DNA of 26,253 bases. Source: an uncultured Selenomonadales bacterium (GTDB taxonomy: Bacteria; Bacillota; Negativicutes; Selenomonadales; Selenomonadaceae). A program made the translations under genes and the position numbers. The stretch lies in the NCBI GenBank assembly GCA_937901445.1, contig CALDHY010000104.1:1-26253 (forward strand), given 5' to 3'. Each line of letters begins with the position of its first letter. Positions within the stretch are counted from its first letter, which is position 1. The notes under the pieces were generated by a model, which had not been told where the DNA came from, ran no database searches, and saw only the letters and a list, made by a program, of their open reading frames with translations. Positions 15,925 to 23,669 of the stretch are shown here, piece by piece.

Positions 15925-16695
15925 ATGAAAAGAATTTTTTTGGAAAAACTTTCAAAGACTGTGGAAATAACCGGCAATGACGCCAATCATTTGGCTAATT
16001 CCCTGCGCGCCAAAAAGGGCGATACAATTATTGCCGTCGATAAATCCGGCAACACGGCGACGCTTGAACTTACAGATTTTGATTCAGAAAAAATTTACGC
16101 AAAGTGCATTACCGAAATTAAACCGGCTGAAAATGTTAGAAAATATATAACTTTAGCTGATTGTTTGCCAAAGCAAAATAAATTCGATACGATCGTTGAA
16201 AAGGCGACTGAACTCGGCGTTGACAAGTTGGAGCCGTTAATTTCAGACAGGACTATTGCACGCCCGGGAAATTTCCGCGCCAAAACTAAATTGGAACGCT
16301 GGAGCCGAATTGCAAAAGAAACCGCCGAACAATGCGCCCGCGATACTTTGCCGGAAATTGGCAACATTCGTGAAATTGCAGATTGGCTTAATGAAATTGC
16401 ACCAACGCTCGGCAAGTTTGAAAACGGCAAATTCAACGGCAACGGCGCGTTACTTTTATTCTGCTATGAAAAAGAAACTGAAGATAATCTTGCCGAAGTC
16501 CTGCGCGAATATAAAATTTGCGATTGTGACAGAAATATTATAATATTAATTGGTCCTGAAGGCGGCTTTTCTGAACGTGAAGTCCGTGAAATAAAAAATT
16601 GCGGCGGTGTCAGTGTTTCACTCGGTAAAAGAGTTTTAAAAACTGATACGGCGGCAATTTCCGCGCTTGCCATCGTCCAATACGAATTGAAATAA
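15925..16695 (+). CDS. rsmE: 16S rRNA (uracil-1498-N3)-methyltransferase
   Basis: The 256-residue SPOUT methyltransferase modifies U1498 of 16S rRNA. It has the N-terminal PUA-like part (KRIFLEKLSKTVEITGND, then HLANSLRAKKGD) and the knotted C-terminal SAM site: LIGPEGGFSEREV near 209-221 and LGKRVLKTDTAAISALAIVQ near 232-251. KATELGVDKLEPL near 93-105 is also a family block. Length is typical. The usual neighbour prmA is absent; instead an AT-rich methyltransferase gene follows 14 bp later, then mtaB. Confidence 0.96.
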   Translation: MKRIFLEKLSKTVEITGNDANHLANSLRAKKGDTIIAVDKSGNTATLELTDFDSEKIYAKCITEIKPAENVRKYITLADCLPKQNKFDTIVEKATELGVDKLEPLISDRTIARPGNFRAKTKLERWSRIAKETAEQCARDTLPEIGNIREIADWLNEIAPTLGKFENGKFNGNGALLLFCYEKETEDNLAEVLREYKICDCDRNIIILIGPEGGFSEREVREIKNCGGVSVSLGKRVLKTDTAAISALAIVQYELK

Positions 16696-16709
16696 TTGGA
16701 GGCTTTTTT

Positions 16710-17555
16710 ATGATTAAAATTAATAAAATTCATCTTGAGTTTGAATCAAGAAATAAAGTAATTCCTAATCTTTCATCTGTATCCCTGTCCCACTATTCGC
16801 CGGTTGAAATGAGTGAATTTGAATCAGCGTTTTTGTGCGGTTTAATCAGAAAATATGAGCCGAAAAAAATTCTTGAAGTCGGAGTAGCGGCAGGCGGATC
16901 AACGGCGATTATTTTACAATGTCTTGAAGATATTGGAAATAAATATGAAATGCATTCTGTTGATGTTTCAGAAAAATATTACCGAACACGTGACAAACAA
17001 ACGGGATTTTTGGCGGATTCAATAAGAAAAAATTTGAACAGTGGAACACATAAATTTTATTTTGGAAAAATTTTACCATTAGTGATTGATGATATTGGTA
17101 GGGATATTGATTTTGTAATTTTGGACACAGTTCACTCTTTGCCCGGCGAAATTTTAGATTTTTTGGTAGTTTTGCCATATCTTAAAGATAACGCCATTGT
17201 TTGTCTGCATGATGTAGTATATCACCAATCTAAGCTGAAAAATGCTTTTGGGCATGCTACGGGGTTGTTATTTTCTGCAGTTACCGCTGACAAGATGTTA
17301 AATTTTTTGCCCGATGAAGAAGACCAATATAAATCTCGCTACGCTAATATTGCCGCTTTTCAAATTAATTCTCAAACAATGAAAAATATTTACAATGTTT
17401 TTTTATCTTTGACGCTTCGTTGGGCGTATTTGCCACCGCAAGAACATTTTAATGCTTATGCAGAATTTATTGTGAAAAATTATTCTCAAGACTTGAATTC
17501 TATATTTATTGAATCGGCTATAATGAACATTTATAGTATAAACAATCGGAGTTGA
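16710..17555 (+). CDS. Class I SAM-dependent methyltransferase (CmcI/Methyltransf_24-like)
   Basis: The 281-residue protein has the Rossmann-type SAM motif ILEVGVAAGGSTAIIL (54-69), a following acidic residue in MHSVDVS (near 81-87), IDFVILDTVHS (motif near 130) and a CLHDVVYHQ segment near 170, the pattern of small-molecule or sugar O-methyltransferases related to CmcI and rhamnosyl O-methyltransferase. The substrate is unknown. Its codon use is more AT-rich and less GCC/GCG-rich than rsmE and mtaB on either side, so it looks like an insertion into a housekeeping pair. The ATG follows TTGGAGG. The stop lies 4 bp before mtaB, which means the mtaB ribosome site lies in its end. Confidence 0.8.
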   Translation: MIKINKIHLEFESRNKVIPNLSSVSLSHYSPVEMSEFESAFLCGLIRKYEPKKILEVGVAAGGSTAIILQCLEDIGNKYEMHSVDVSEKYYRTRDKQTGFLADSIRKNLNSGTHKFYFGKILPLVIDDIGRDIDFVILDTVHSLPGEILDFLVVLPYLKDNAIVCLHDVVYHQSKLKNAFGHATGLLFSAVTADKMLNFLPDEEDQYKSRYANIAAFQINSQTMKNIYNVFLSLTLRWAYLPPQEHFNAYAEFIVKNYSQDLNSIFIESAIMNIYSINNRS

Positions 17556-17559
17556 TAGA

Positions 17560-18858
17560 TTGAAAGTAGCTTTTCAAACTTTGGGCTGCAAAGTCAATCA
17601 ATATGAAACTGAAGCAATGCAAAAACTTTTCGGCGCGGCAGGTTACGAAATTTCCGCCGAAATTGAAACTGCTGATGTTGTGATTGTGAATACTTGCACG
17701 GTTACTTCATTGAGTTCGCAAAAATCCCGCCAAATGATAAGACGCGCGGCGCGGGCAAATGAAAACGCAATTTTAGTTGTAGTTGGTTGTTACGCGCAAA
17801 ATCAGCCGGAGGAAATTTCTAAAATTGAAGGCGTCGATATAATTATTGGAACTGCCGAGCGTACAAAAATAGTTGAACTCGTCGCGCAGGTTTTAAAAAA
17901 TCGCAGTGAAAAAATTTTGACTGTCGGTAACGTTGAAAGTATTTCTGAATTTGAAGAGTTGCCGCACGCTCCGCACCGTACTCGCGCCTTTTTGAAGATT
18001 GAGGACGGCTGCAATAATTTTTGTTCGTACTGCATAATTCCATTTGTACGCGGCAGAGTTCGTTCGCGCAGTCTTGAAAGTATCCGCGCCGAATGTTTGC
18101 AACTGAAAAATTCCGGCTACAAGGAAATTGTTTTGACGGGGATACACATTGGCGCGTACGGCAAAGATTTTAAGGACGGTACAAATTTAGTTGACGCGGT
18201 AAAAACTGTCTTAGAGGCGGCTAATCCTGCGCGCTTGCGTTTAGGCTCGCTTGAGTCAACTGAAATGACTGACGAACTTATAAATTTAATGAAAAATGAC
18301 AGCCGAATTTGTAACCACGTACATTTGCCCCTGCAAAGTGGCAGCGATGAAATTTTGAAACTGATGCACCGCCCGTACACCACAAAAAATTTTGCGGAAT
18401 TGACGGCGCGGCTTGTTGCCGAAATTCCCAATATTTCAATCGGTACAGATTTAATTGTTGGTTTTCCAAATGAAACTGAAGAAAATTTTGCCGAAACTGT
18501 GGAATTTATAAAAAGTCAGCCGTTCAGCAAAATTCACGTGTTCCCTTTTTCATTGCGTGAAGGAACAGTTGCCGCCGGTATGAAAAATCAAATTGACGGG
18601 CAGACAAAAAAAATTCGCGCAGGGCGTGCGCTTGAAATTTCAGCTGAAAAAGAAAAACAGTTCGCCGAAAAATTAATTGGGCAAACTGTAGAAATTATCG
18701 CCGAAACTGAAGAAAACGGCTTGATTGACGGCTTGACCAAAAATTACGTGCGCGTCTACGTTCCCGCCAATGAAAATATTAAACTCGGCGAATTTGTAAC
18801 TGTCAAGATTGAAAAAATTTTTAGAAACGGCGTCTTAGCTGAAATTAATGATTACTAA
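17560..18858 (+). CDS. mtaB: tRNA t6A37 methylthiotransferase MtaB
   Basis: The 432-residue radical-SAM enzyme adds a methylthio group to t6A at position 37 of tRNAs. The N-terminal UPF0004 cluster Cys residues are in TLGCKVNQ, VNTCTVTS and VVGCYAQ. The radical-SAM CxxxCxxC is GCNNFCSYC near residue 150. A C-terminal TRAM domain (about 370-430) follows. The MtaB-type start KVAFQTLGCKVNQYE distinguishes it from MiaB and RimO. The start is TTG at 17560, eight bases after GGAG. No terminator is obvious before the convergent retron reverse transcriptase, 91 bp on. Confidence 0.95.
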   Translation: MKVAFQTLGCKVNQYETEAMQKLFGAAGYEISAEIETADVVIVNTCTVTSLSSQKSRQMIRRAARANENAILVVVGCYAQNQPEEISKIEGVDIIIGTAERTKIVELVAQVLKNRSEKILTVGNVESISEFEELPHAPHRTRAFLKIEDGCNNFCSYCIIPFVRGRVRSRSLESIRAECLQLKNSGYKEIVLTGIHIGAYGKDFKDGTNLVDAVKTVLEAANPARLRLGSLESTEMTDELINLMKNDSRICNHVHLPLQSGSDEILKLMHRPYTTKNFAELTARLVAEIPNISIGTDLIVGFPNETEENFAETVEFIKSQPFSKIHVFPFSLREGTVAAGMKNQIDGQTKKIRAGRALEISAEKEKQFAEKLIGQTVEIIAETEENGLIDGLTKNYVRVYVPANENIKLGEFVTVKIEKIFRNGVLAEINDY

Positions 18859-18949
18859 ACATTTTCAAAAAATACCACAACAATTTTAAGATAAATCCAA
18901 ATGGCATTTCCACTAACTCACAAAAAGCGGCATAAAGATTCTAAAAAGA

Positions 18950-19885
18950 TTATTTGGAAAGTAAGTCGTATATTTCTTGGGAAAAGGTGAAAGGTCCATT
19001 CAACAAGTCAAGGTCTGTAAAAAAACCTCGTTCTTTTGGCGGTTTTAAAATATCGTGTGAATAGGCGTAATTAAAAAGCGTGTCGCCGTGTTCAGCGTCT
19101 ACAAATTTAATGAAATTAATTTTGCCACGAATAATATTTTCAAAGTTAATCCCGTGCCTTTTTGAGGTAACGGGGATTTTTTTCTTGAGTTCAAGCCAAA
19201 CTCTTTCAAGATATTTTGGGCGTACGGAAATTTTTTGATTGACAGTCAAGCCGGTTACAATATGATAGGGCTTTGATTCGAGATTTGAAACGTAAATTTT
19301 ATGATAATTGATAAAAAATTTTTCAGTGCGGATAATTCTTTTGAAAACCGTCTGATTAATTAAAACGTTCACATCTCCGGAAATAATGATATCGTCGGCA
19401 TAGCGGGTGTACTTGGCTCTTATTTTCTCGGCAAGTTTTGAAAAGCGGTAGTCTAAATTTTTGCATACCAAATTTGAAAGGAAAGGGCTTGTTGCTGAAC
19501 CTTGCGGCAGATGATTTTCTATAAAGCACCACTTTTTAATAATTTTCAAGAATTGTGAATCAACATTGAAACTTTTCAGCGCGTTTTCAACTTTTTTGAA
19601 AGTGATAGTGTCAAAAAAATCGCGCAAGTCATATCGAATAAGATATTGTTTGCCGATATGAACTTTGGCATTGTCAACGATTGAAACTTTCTTTTTAAAG
19701 GCTGTTGCGCAGGGAGCAATTTCAATGTTCAATTCGTAAAGGTCTTGCAGTATGGCTTTTTGAATTGAAAGTGTAGTATCGTCGGGAATAAAGATTTTAC
19801 GTTTGCCGCCGCTTTTTTTAGGCAACAGAATTTTTTTATATTTTGGAGCGGATTTAATTTCATTTGTGAAAGTGTCAATGTGCAA
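18950..19885 (-). CDS. Retron-type reverse transcriptase
   Basis: The 311-residue reverse transcriptase (from TTG at 19885, seven bases after AGGGGGA) should extend a cDNA from the structured RNA encoded upstream. A longer frame from TTG at 19951 exists but has no ribosome site. Retron-specific motifs are present: NAKVH (72-76, the NAxxH motif), YDLRDFFDTI with catalytic Asp (86-95), LPQGSATSPFLSN (126-138), catalytic YADD (162-165) and VTG in IVTGLTVN (209-216). A thumb motif GKINFIKFV is near 254-262. No extra domain is fused. A group II intron maturase would be longer with an HNH or X/D region. No effector gene adjoins it on either side. Confidence 0.9.
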   Translation of the reverse strand: MHIDTFTNEIKSAPKYKKILLPKKSGGKRKIFIPDDTTLSIQKAILQDLYELNIEIAPCATAFKKKVSIVDNAKVHIGKQYLIRYDLRDFFDTITFKKVENALKSFNVDSQFLKIIKKWCFIENHLPQGSATSPFLSNLVCKNLDYRFSKLAEKIRAKYTRYADDIIISGDVNVLINQTVFKRIIRTEKFFINYHKIYVSNLESKPYHIVTGLTVNQKISVRPKYLERVWLELKKKIPVTSKRHGINFENIIRGKINFIKFVDAEHGDTLFNYAYSHDILKPPKERGFFTDLDLLNGPFTFSQEIYDLLSK

Positions 19886-19964
19886 AACAATTCCCCCTAA
19901 ATGCAAAAAAAGCGACATAACCGCCGCCGTTGAAAAGATTAAGATATTCAATTTTTTTAATTTT

Positions 19965-20155
19965 GCCTAGTTTTTTTGAGCCAAGATGCCTAAATTAACA
20001 AGCACCTTGCAGAAATATAAGTTTTTGGCCCCGCCAAGGAAGGAGGAAGGTAATAAACCATCCACAATCAACATAAAAAAAACACAATTCACTGCCTGTT
20101 TGTAGTCCCTATTGCTAGGGGAAGTTCTAAAACGAACTAATCAAAAGCCCTAGGC
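19965..20155 (-). ncRNA. Retron msr-msd RNA
   Basis: About 190 bases upstream of the reverse transcriptase fold as a retron RNA would. The a1 end (20141-20155, minus strand) GCCTAGggcTTTTGA pairs with the a2 end (19965-19979) TCAAAAaaaCTAGGC: 12 of 15 pairs with one internal loop. After a1 comes TTAG, then stem-loop AGTTC-GAACT (20123-20138) and stem-loop CCCTA-GCAA-TAGGG (20107-20120), the order seen in Ec86-type msr. The msd-type stem is 20078-20103 with 19998-20026: ends ACAA/TTGT and GCAG/CTGC, an inner GTTTTT/AAAAAC and G-U pairs between; it encloses a hairpin with a U-U mismatch and a TTGGC-GCCAA hairpin. The branching G and cDNA ends are not determined. Confidence 0.8.
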
Positions 20156-20161
20156 TTGGTT

Positions 20162-20190
20162 ATTTTAGTATTGTAAAAAGAAAATGTCAA
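20162..20190 (-). promoter_or_regulatory. sigma70 promoter of the retron RNA
   Basis: On the minus strand a perfect TTGACA (20185-20190) and TAAAAT (20162-20167) are 17 bases apart. The expected start lies about 7 bases on, at or near 20155, exactly where the a1 pairing segment begins. The -35 begins 3 bases after the hypE stop, so the retron has its own promoter even if hyp transcripts read through. Confidence 0.75.
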
Positions 20191-20193
20191 GCA

Positions 20194-21186
20194 CTAGCAG
20201 ATTCTAGGCACCAGTTCTCCGGCGGGCATATCGACTATTCGCATGCCGCCAATATTTGTTTTTAGTCCTACTTTGCCTGCGAATTTTTCTGTTACTTCGC
20301 CGATAACCGCCGCTTGTTTACCATACTCAAAATTTTTCATAATGTCAATAATTTTTTCTGCAGAATCAGCAGGTACAACAGCAATAATTTTACCTTCGTT
20401 GGCAAGTTCAAGCGCGTCAAATCCCAAAATATCACAGACGCCGCGCACTTCCTCACGAATGGGAATTTTATTTTCTTCCAAAATAATTCCAACATTCGCC
20501 GCCGCCGCAATTTCATTCAGTACCGCCGCAACTCCGCCGCGTGTAGCGTCGCGCAGCATTGCAATTTTCGGCTCAACTTTCAACATTTCAAAAATCATTT
20601 TGTTAAGCGGCGCACAATCAGATTTAATATTTTCCGGCAATTCCAAGCCGTGCCGCTCTGATAAAATAGTTGCCGCGTGGTCGCCAATCGTTCCCGAAAC
20701 TAAAACTTTCATACCTGCGCGAACATTTTTGGCAGAAATATCAACGCCGCCAATCAATTCACCAATTCCCGCCGTGTTAATAAAAATCCCGTCCGCTTGC
20801 CCCTTACCGACAACTTTTGTATCGCCGGTAACAATTTTAACGCCCGCTTCATCAGCCGCCGCCGCCATTGAATTTACAATTTTTTTCAAATCGTCAAAGT
20901 CAAAGCCTTCCTCGATAATCGCTCCAACTGAAATAAATTTTGGAACTGCGCCGGTAACCGCCAAATCGTTTACAGTGCCGCAAATTGACAGCTTGCCGAT
21001 ATTTCCGCCACGAAAAAATAACGGGCGTATCACGTAGCTGTCAGTAGTCATTGCAAGGTTGCCGAGTTTTGCGCCGTCGTGTAATTCGTTCAAAAATTCG
21101 TTGTCAAAGGCGGGCAAAATTATTTCTTTGATTAAATCCGCGCTTAACTTGCCGCCCGCGCCGTGCGCCATCGTAATTTTACTCAA
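20194..21186 (-). CDS. hypE: Hydrogenase maturation protein HypE
   Basis: The 330-residue protein dehydrates the carbamoyl group carried on its C-terminal Cys to a cyanide ligand for the [NiFe]-hydrogenase Fe site. Seen are HGAGGKLSADLI near 8-19, GNLAMTTDSYVI near 42-53, LSICGTVNDLAV (ATP site) near 66-77, and DATRGGVAAVLNEIA near 221-235. It ends with PRIC, whose Cys330 is the carrier. Length is usual. It lies after the DUF805 gene in the hypC-hypD-DUF805-hypE order. The stop is followed directly by the retron promoter. The partner hypF, hypA/B and the hydrogenase itself are not in the window. Confidence 0.96.
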   Translation of the reverse strand: MSKITMAHGAGGKLSADLIKEIILPAFDNEFLNELHDGAKLGNLAMTTDSYVIRPLFFRGGNIGKLSICGTVNDLAVTGAVPKFISVGAIIEEGFDFDDLKKIVNSMAAAADEAGVKIVTGDTKVVGKGQADGIFINTAGIGELIGGVDISAKNVRAGMKVLVSGTIGDHAATILSERHGLELPENIKSDCAPLNKMIFEMLKVEPKIAMLRDATRGGVAAVLNEIAAAANVGIILEENKIPIREEVRGVCDILGFDALELANEGKIIAVVPADSAEKIIDIMKNFEYGKQAAVIGEVTEKFAGKVGLKTNIGGMRIVDMPAGELVPRIC

Positions 21187-21210
21187 TCAAAAATTCCCCC
21201 TGAAAAATTT

Positions 21211-21570
21211 TTAATATCCCAATGGATCCGCGCCGTATTTGTTATAACCTTTAGTTCCTCTGAAGAATACAATATAAATTCCAAAAATAAAATTTACAAC
21301 CGGAATCAGCGTTAAAAGCATAAACCAGCCGCTTCTGTTTAAATCGTGAAGTCTGCGAATTGCCGCCATAATTGCTCCAACTGATAACGGCAAAGTTACA
21401 ATCACCGACAAAATGTACATTAAAGTACTTTCAGCACTGCCGGTTAATAACGCCGCAATAATTCCAACTATGAAATTCAAAATGAATGACGCAACCGAAA
21501 AGCCGATAACATATTTCAAATAAGCTAATCTGTTAAGCCGACCTTTTGTCGTAAAAATTTTTTCCAACAT
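21211..21570 (-). CDS. DUF805 small membrane protein
   Basis: The 119-residue product starts at the ATG at 21570, eight bases after a GGGGAGGAAA ribosome site. An upstream frame to 21636 runs into the end of hypD and is unlikely. It has the DUF805 pattern: an N-terminal RLNRLAYLKYVIGFSVASF, two or three membrane helices, and RRLHDLNRSGWFMLLTLIP in the middle, then a GTKGYNKYGADP tail, which is the standard C-terminal motif. The role of the family is unknown. It sits between hypD and hypE, which is unusual for a hyp operon and looks like an insertion of an unrelated gene. Confidence 0.9.
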   Translation of the reverse strand: MLEKIFTTKGRLNRLAYLKYVIGFSVASFILNFIVGIIAALLTGSAESTLMYILSVIVTLPLSVGAIMAAIRRLHDLNRSGWFMLLTLIPVVNFIFGIYIVFFRGTKGYNKYGADPLGY

Positions 21571-21595
21571 AAAAATTTCCTCCCCAAAAATTTGA

Positions 21596-22633
21596 TTAAA
21601 ATTTATATTTGTACCACGCCGCGCAAACGCCCTCAACCGAAATCATACAAGGTCCGACGGCGTGCAACGGCTGACAAGCTTTACCAAAAAGTTTACAATC
21701 AGTAGGCTTGCAAATCCCGCGCAAAACTTCACCGCAACGGCAAGCGGTATTTTTTTTGACAGATTTAATTTCAAGCGGCAAAATTTTTTCAATGTCAAAA
21801 TCTGCAAATTCTTCACGAACTTTCAAGCCGCTTTTTGGAATTGTACCTAAGCCGCGCCAATCTGCGTCAACAGTTTCATAAACCTGCGCGAGGATTTTTT
21901 GAGCGGCGATATTGCCTTCAGGTTTTACGACGCTTTTATATTCGTTGCAAACTTCAGCGCGTCCTTCGTTAATCTGCTGTAACAAATTTATCAACGCCAA
22001 TAAAATTTCTTCCGGCTCAAATCCTGCAACAACGCTCGGCACTTTCAAAAATTCAAAAACTTTTGTACCCGTTACAACTGCAACGTGTCCCGGCAATAAA
22101 AAGCCGTCAACTTTTACAGCTGAATCAGCAAGCAACATTTTCAACGCGGGCGGTACCAATTTTTGTGCTGAAAGGAAAAATAAATTTTTTAAGCCCAAAT
22201 TTTTTGCAGAAATAATTGTAGCCGCCGCAGTCGGTGCAGTTGTTTCAAATCCTACAGCCAAAAAAATTACGCGCTTAGTTGGATTTTCAGCCGCAATTTT
22301 CAAACAGTCCAGCGGCGAATAAATTATTTGCACGTTTGCGCCCGCCGCCGATTCTTCAGCCAAATTTGAAAAACTGCCGGGTACTTTCAACATATCGCCG
22401 AAAGTTGCAATTATTACGTCAGAAATTTTTGAGTAGGCTATAGCCTTGTCAATAAAATCATCGTTGGTAACACAAACAGGACAGCCGGGACCGGAAACCA
22501 ATTCAACATTCGGCGGCAAAATATTTCTTATACCTGCGCGAAAAATTGCAACGGTATGAGTGCCGCAAACTTCCATAAAGCGCAGATTTTTTTTACCGGC
22601 GGCAAGCGTATTAATTTTTTCAATCAAACTCAT
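21596..22633 (-). CDS. hypD: Hydrogenase maturation protein HypD
   Basis: The 345-residue [4Fe-4S] protein forms the scaffold with HypC on which the Fe(CN)2CO group is assembled. MEVCGTHTVAI is near residue 20, GPGCPVCVT near 68-76, GFETTAPT near 152, and the C-terminal Cys-rich CRCGEVLRGICKPTDC block with HAVGPCMISVEG near the end. All match HypD. Length is standard. The ATG overlaps the hypC stop (ATGA), so the two are translationally coupled. Confidence 0.97.
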   Translation of the reverse strand: MSLIEKINTLAAGKKNLRFMEVCGTHTVAIFRAGIRNILPPNVELVSGPGCPVCVTNDDFIDKAIAYSKISDVIIATFGDMLKVPGSFSNLAEESAAGANVQIIYSPLDCLKIAAENPTKRVIFLAVGFETTAPTAAATIISAKNLGLKNLFFLSAQKLVPPALKMLLADSAVKVDGFLLPGHVAVVTGTKVFEFLKVPSVVAGFEPEEILLALINLLQQINEGRAEVCNEYKSVVKPEGNIAAQKILAQVYETVDADWRGLGTIPKSGLKVREEFADFDIEKILPLEIKSVKKNTACRCGEVLRGICKPTDCKLFGKACQPLHAVGPCMISVEGVCAAWYKYKF

Positions 22634-22866
22634 AACGAAAACACCGTACGCGGCGCACCGTTCATTTCCGCTATTAAAGCGTCGCGCAGTTTTAATTCTT
22701 CTTCGTCGATAACCTGCATTGCAAAGCCCGCGTGTACCAAAACATAATCGCCGACTTTCGCCTCTGGCAACAACATTAAACTTGCCGAACGTTTCACGCC
22801 CGCCCGCTCAACCGTTGCCAAACTTTCTTTCACTTCGATAACTTTTGCCGGAAAAGCTAAACACAT
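22630..22866 (-). CDS. hypC: Hydrogenase maturation chaperone HypC
   Basis: The 78-residue protein starts at the ATG at 22866 (MCLAFPAKV), behind a GGGAGG ribosome site. A longer frame from TTG at 22884 would bury the essential Cys2, which must be exposed after Met removal. HypC binds the Fe center with HypD and delivers it to the large hydrogenase subunit. GDYVLVHAGFAMQVIDEEEL near 44-63 is the family block. It is the first gene of hypC-hypD-DUF805-hypE. Confidence 0.96.
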   Translation of the reverse strand: MCLAFPAKVIEVKESLATVERAGVKRSASLMLLPEAKVGDYVLVHAGFAMQVIDEEELKLRDALIAEMNGAPRTVFSL

Positions 22867-22939
22867 TTTTACTTTGCCTCCCAAAAAATTTACCCTTAAA
22901 AATTCAAGTTCAAAGATAAAATTCCTGCTTTTTCAAAAC

Positions 22940-22967
22940 TTGACAAAAATTCTCTGCCGGTTATCAT
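22940..22967 (+). promoter_or_regulatory. sigma70 promoter for the histidine phosphatase gene
   Basis: A perfect TTGACA (22940-22945) and TATCAT (22962-22967) are 16 bases apart on the + strand, about 30 bases before the TTG start at 22996. The hypC start lies divergently 75 bases upstream. Confidence 0.6.
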
Positions 22968-22995
22968 AAATTAAAAATTTTTGGAGTTGGTAAAA

Positions 22996-23604
22996 TTGAC
23001 AAAAATAATGTTGACGCGGCACGGAAAAACCGCGTGGAATGAAATTCGCAAAGTACAAGGGCATTCAGATATTGAATTGACGGCGGAGGGAATTGAACAG
23101 GCTGAACTTTTGGCTAAAAATTGCCCGCTCGAAAAAGTTTCTGCAATTTATTCAAGTGATTTAAGCCGCGCTAAAACTACCGCTGAAATTTTGGCGCAAA
23201 AATTTAATCTGCCGGTGCAACTTGAAAAAAATCTGCGCGAAGTAAATTTCGGCGACTTGGAAGGAAAAACTTTAGCCGAATTTGAAAAATCAGACCCGCA
23301 AAATTTTTACAACTTTTTCAACAAGCCCGACGAACTCAAAATTAAAAACGCAGAAACTTTTATTGAACTGCAAGAGCGCGCTTTTTCCGCCGTAAAAAAA
23401 ATTATCGCCGCGCACCAAAACGAAAATATAATAATCGTAGCGCACGGCGCAATTAACCGCACAATTTTATGTTCAATCTTAGAAATTCCAATTCGCAAAA
23501 TGTGGAGCCTCAGTCAATTCAACACGGCTGTAAATCTCATTCGCTACGACGAAGGATTTTTCACTGTCGATTTAATCAACGGCACGGCTCATTTAGTGGA
23601 ATAG
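22996..23604 (+). CDS. Histidine phosphatase (phosphoglycerate mutase-like) family
   Basis: The 202-residue protein (TTG start at 22996, nine bases after GGAG; a TTG at 22981 overlaps that site) has the RHGKTAWN motif with the phospho-histidine near residue 9, then QGHSDIELTAEG, SSDLSRAKTTAEI (Arg), LREVNFGDLEGKTL and IIVAHGAINRT with the second His near 151. The family includes cofactor-dependent mutases, alpha-ribazole phosphatase (CobC) and broad phosphatases. The substrate cannot be told. The C-terminus HLVE and the stop codon are encoded by the first octamers of the repeat at 23594. It is convergent with infB. Confidence 0.9.
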   Translation: MTKIMLTRHGKTAWNEIRKVQGHSDIELTAEGIEQAELLAKNCPLEKVSAIYSSDLSRAKTTAEILAQKFNLPVQLEKNLREVNFGDLEGKTLAEFEKSDPQNFYNFFNKPDELKIKNAETFIELQERAFSAVKKIIAAHQNENIIIVAHGAINRTILCSILEIPIRKMWSLSQFNTAVNLIRYDEGFFTVDLINGTAHLVE

Positions 23605-23669
23605 TTTTATAGTGGTGTAGTGGTGTAGCAACTATCACACTACCGAACTATCCCACTATCACACTACTA
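23594..23669. repeat. Octamer inverted element, copy 2
   Basis: Five units beginning TAGT or TAGC (23594-23630, the fifth only 5 bases) are followed by five beginning ACTA (23631 on). Size (about 76 bases), phase and inversion match copy 1 at 8126-8201 though most non-TAGT/ACTA bases differ. On the + strand it holds the TAG stop of the phosphatase; on the minus strand the TAG stop of infB (23667-23669). It may be a shared terminator for the convergent pair, but there is no T-tract. Confidence 0.85.

Noticed and set aside
18901..18990. 29-codon + strand frame that could be a retron effector
   Set aside because: No ribosome site, overlaps the RT end and has no recognisable features.
20243..21037. 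264-codon + strand open frame opposite hypE
   Set aside because: It is fully antisense to hypE, whose family and motifs are certain; the peptide is Ser/Ile/Pro-rich with no domain and no ribosome site.
22630..22884. Longer HypC from TTG 22884
   Set aside because: The conserved Cys must be residue 2 for function and the ATG at 22866 has its own GGGAGG.
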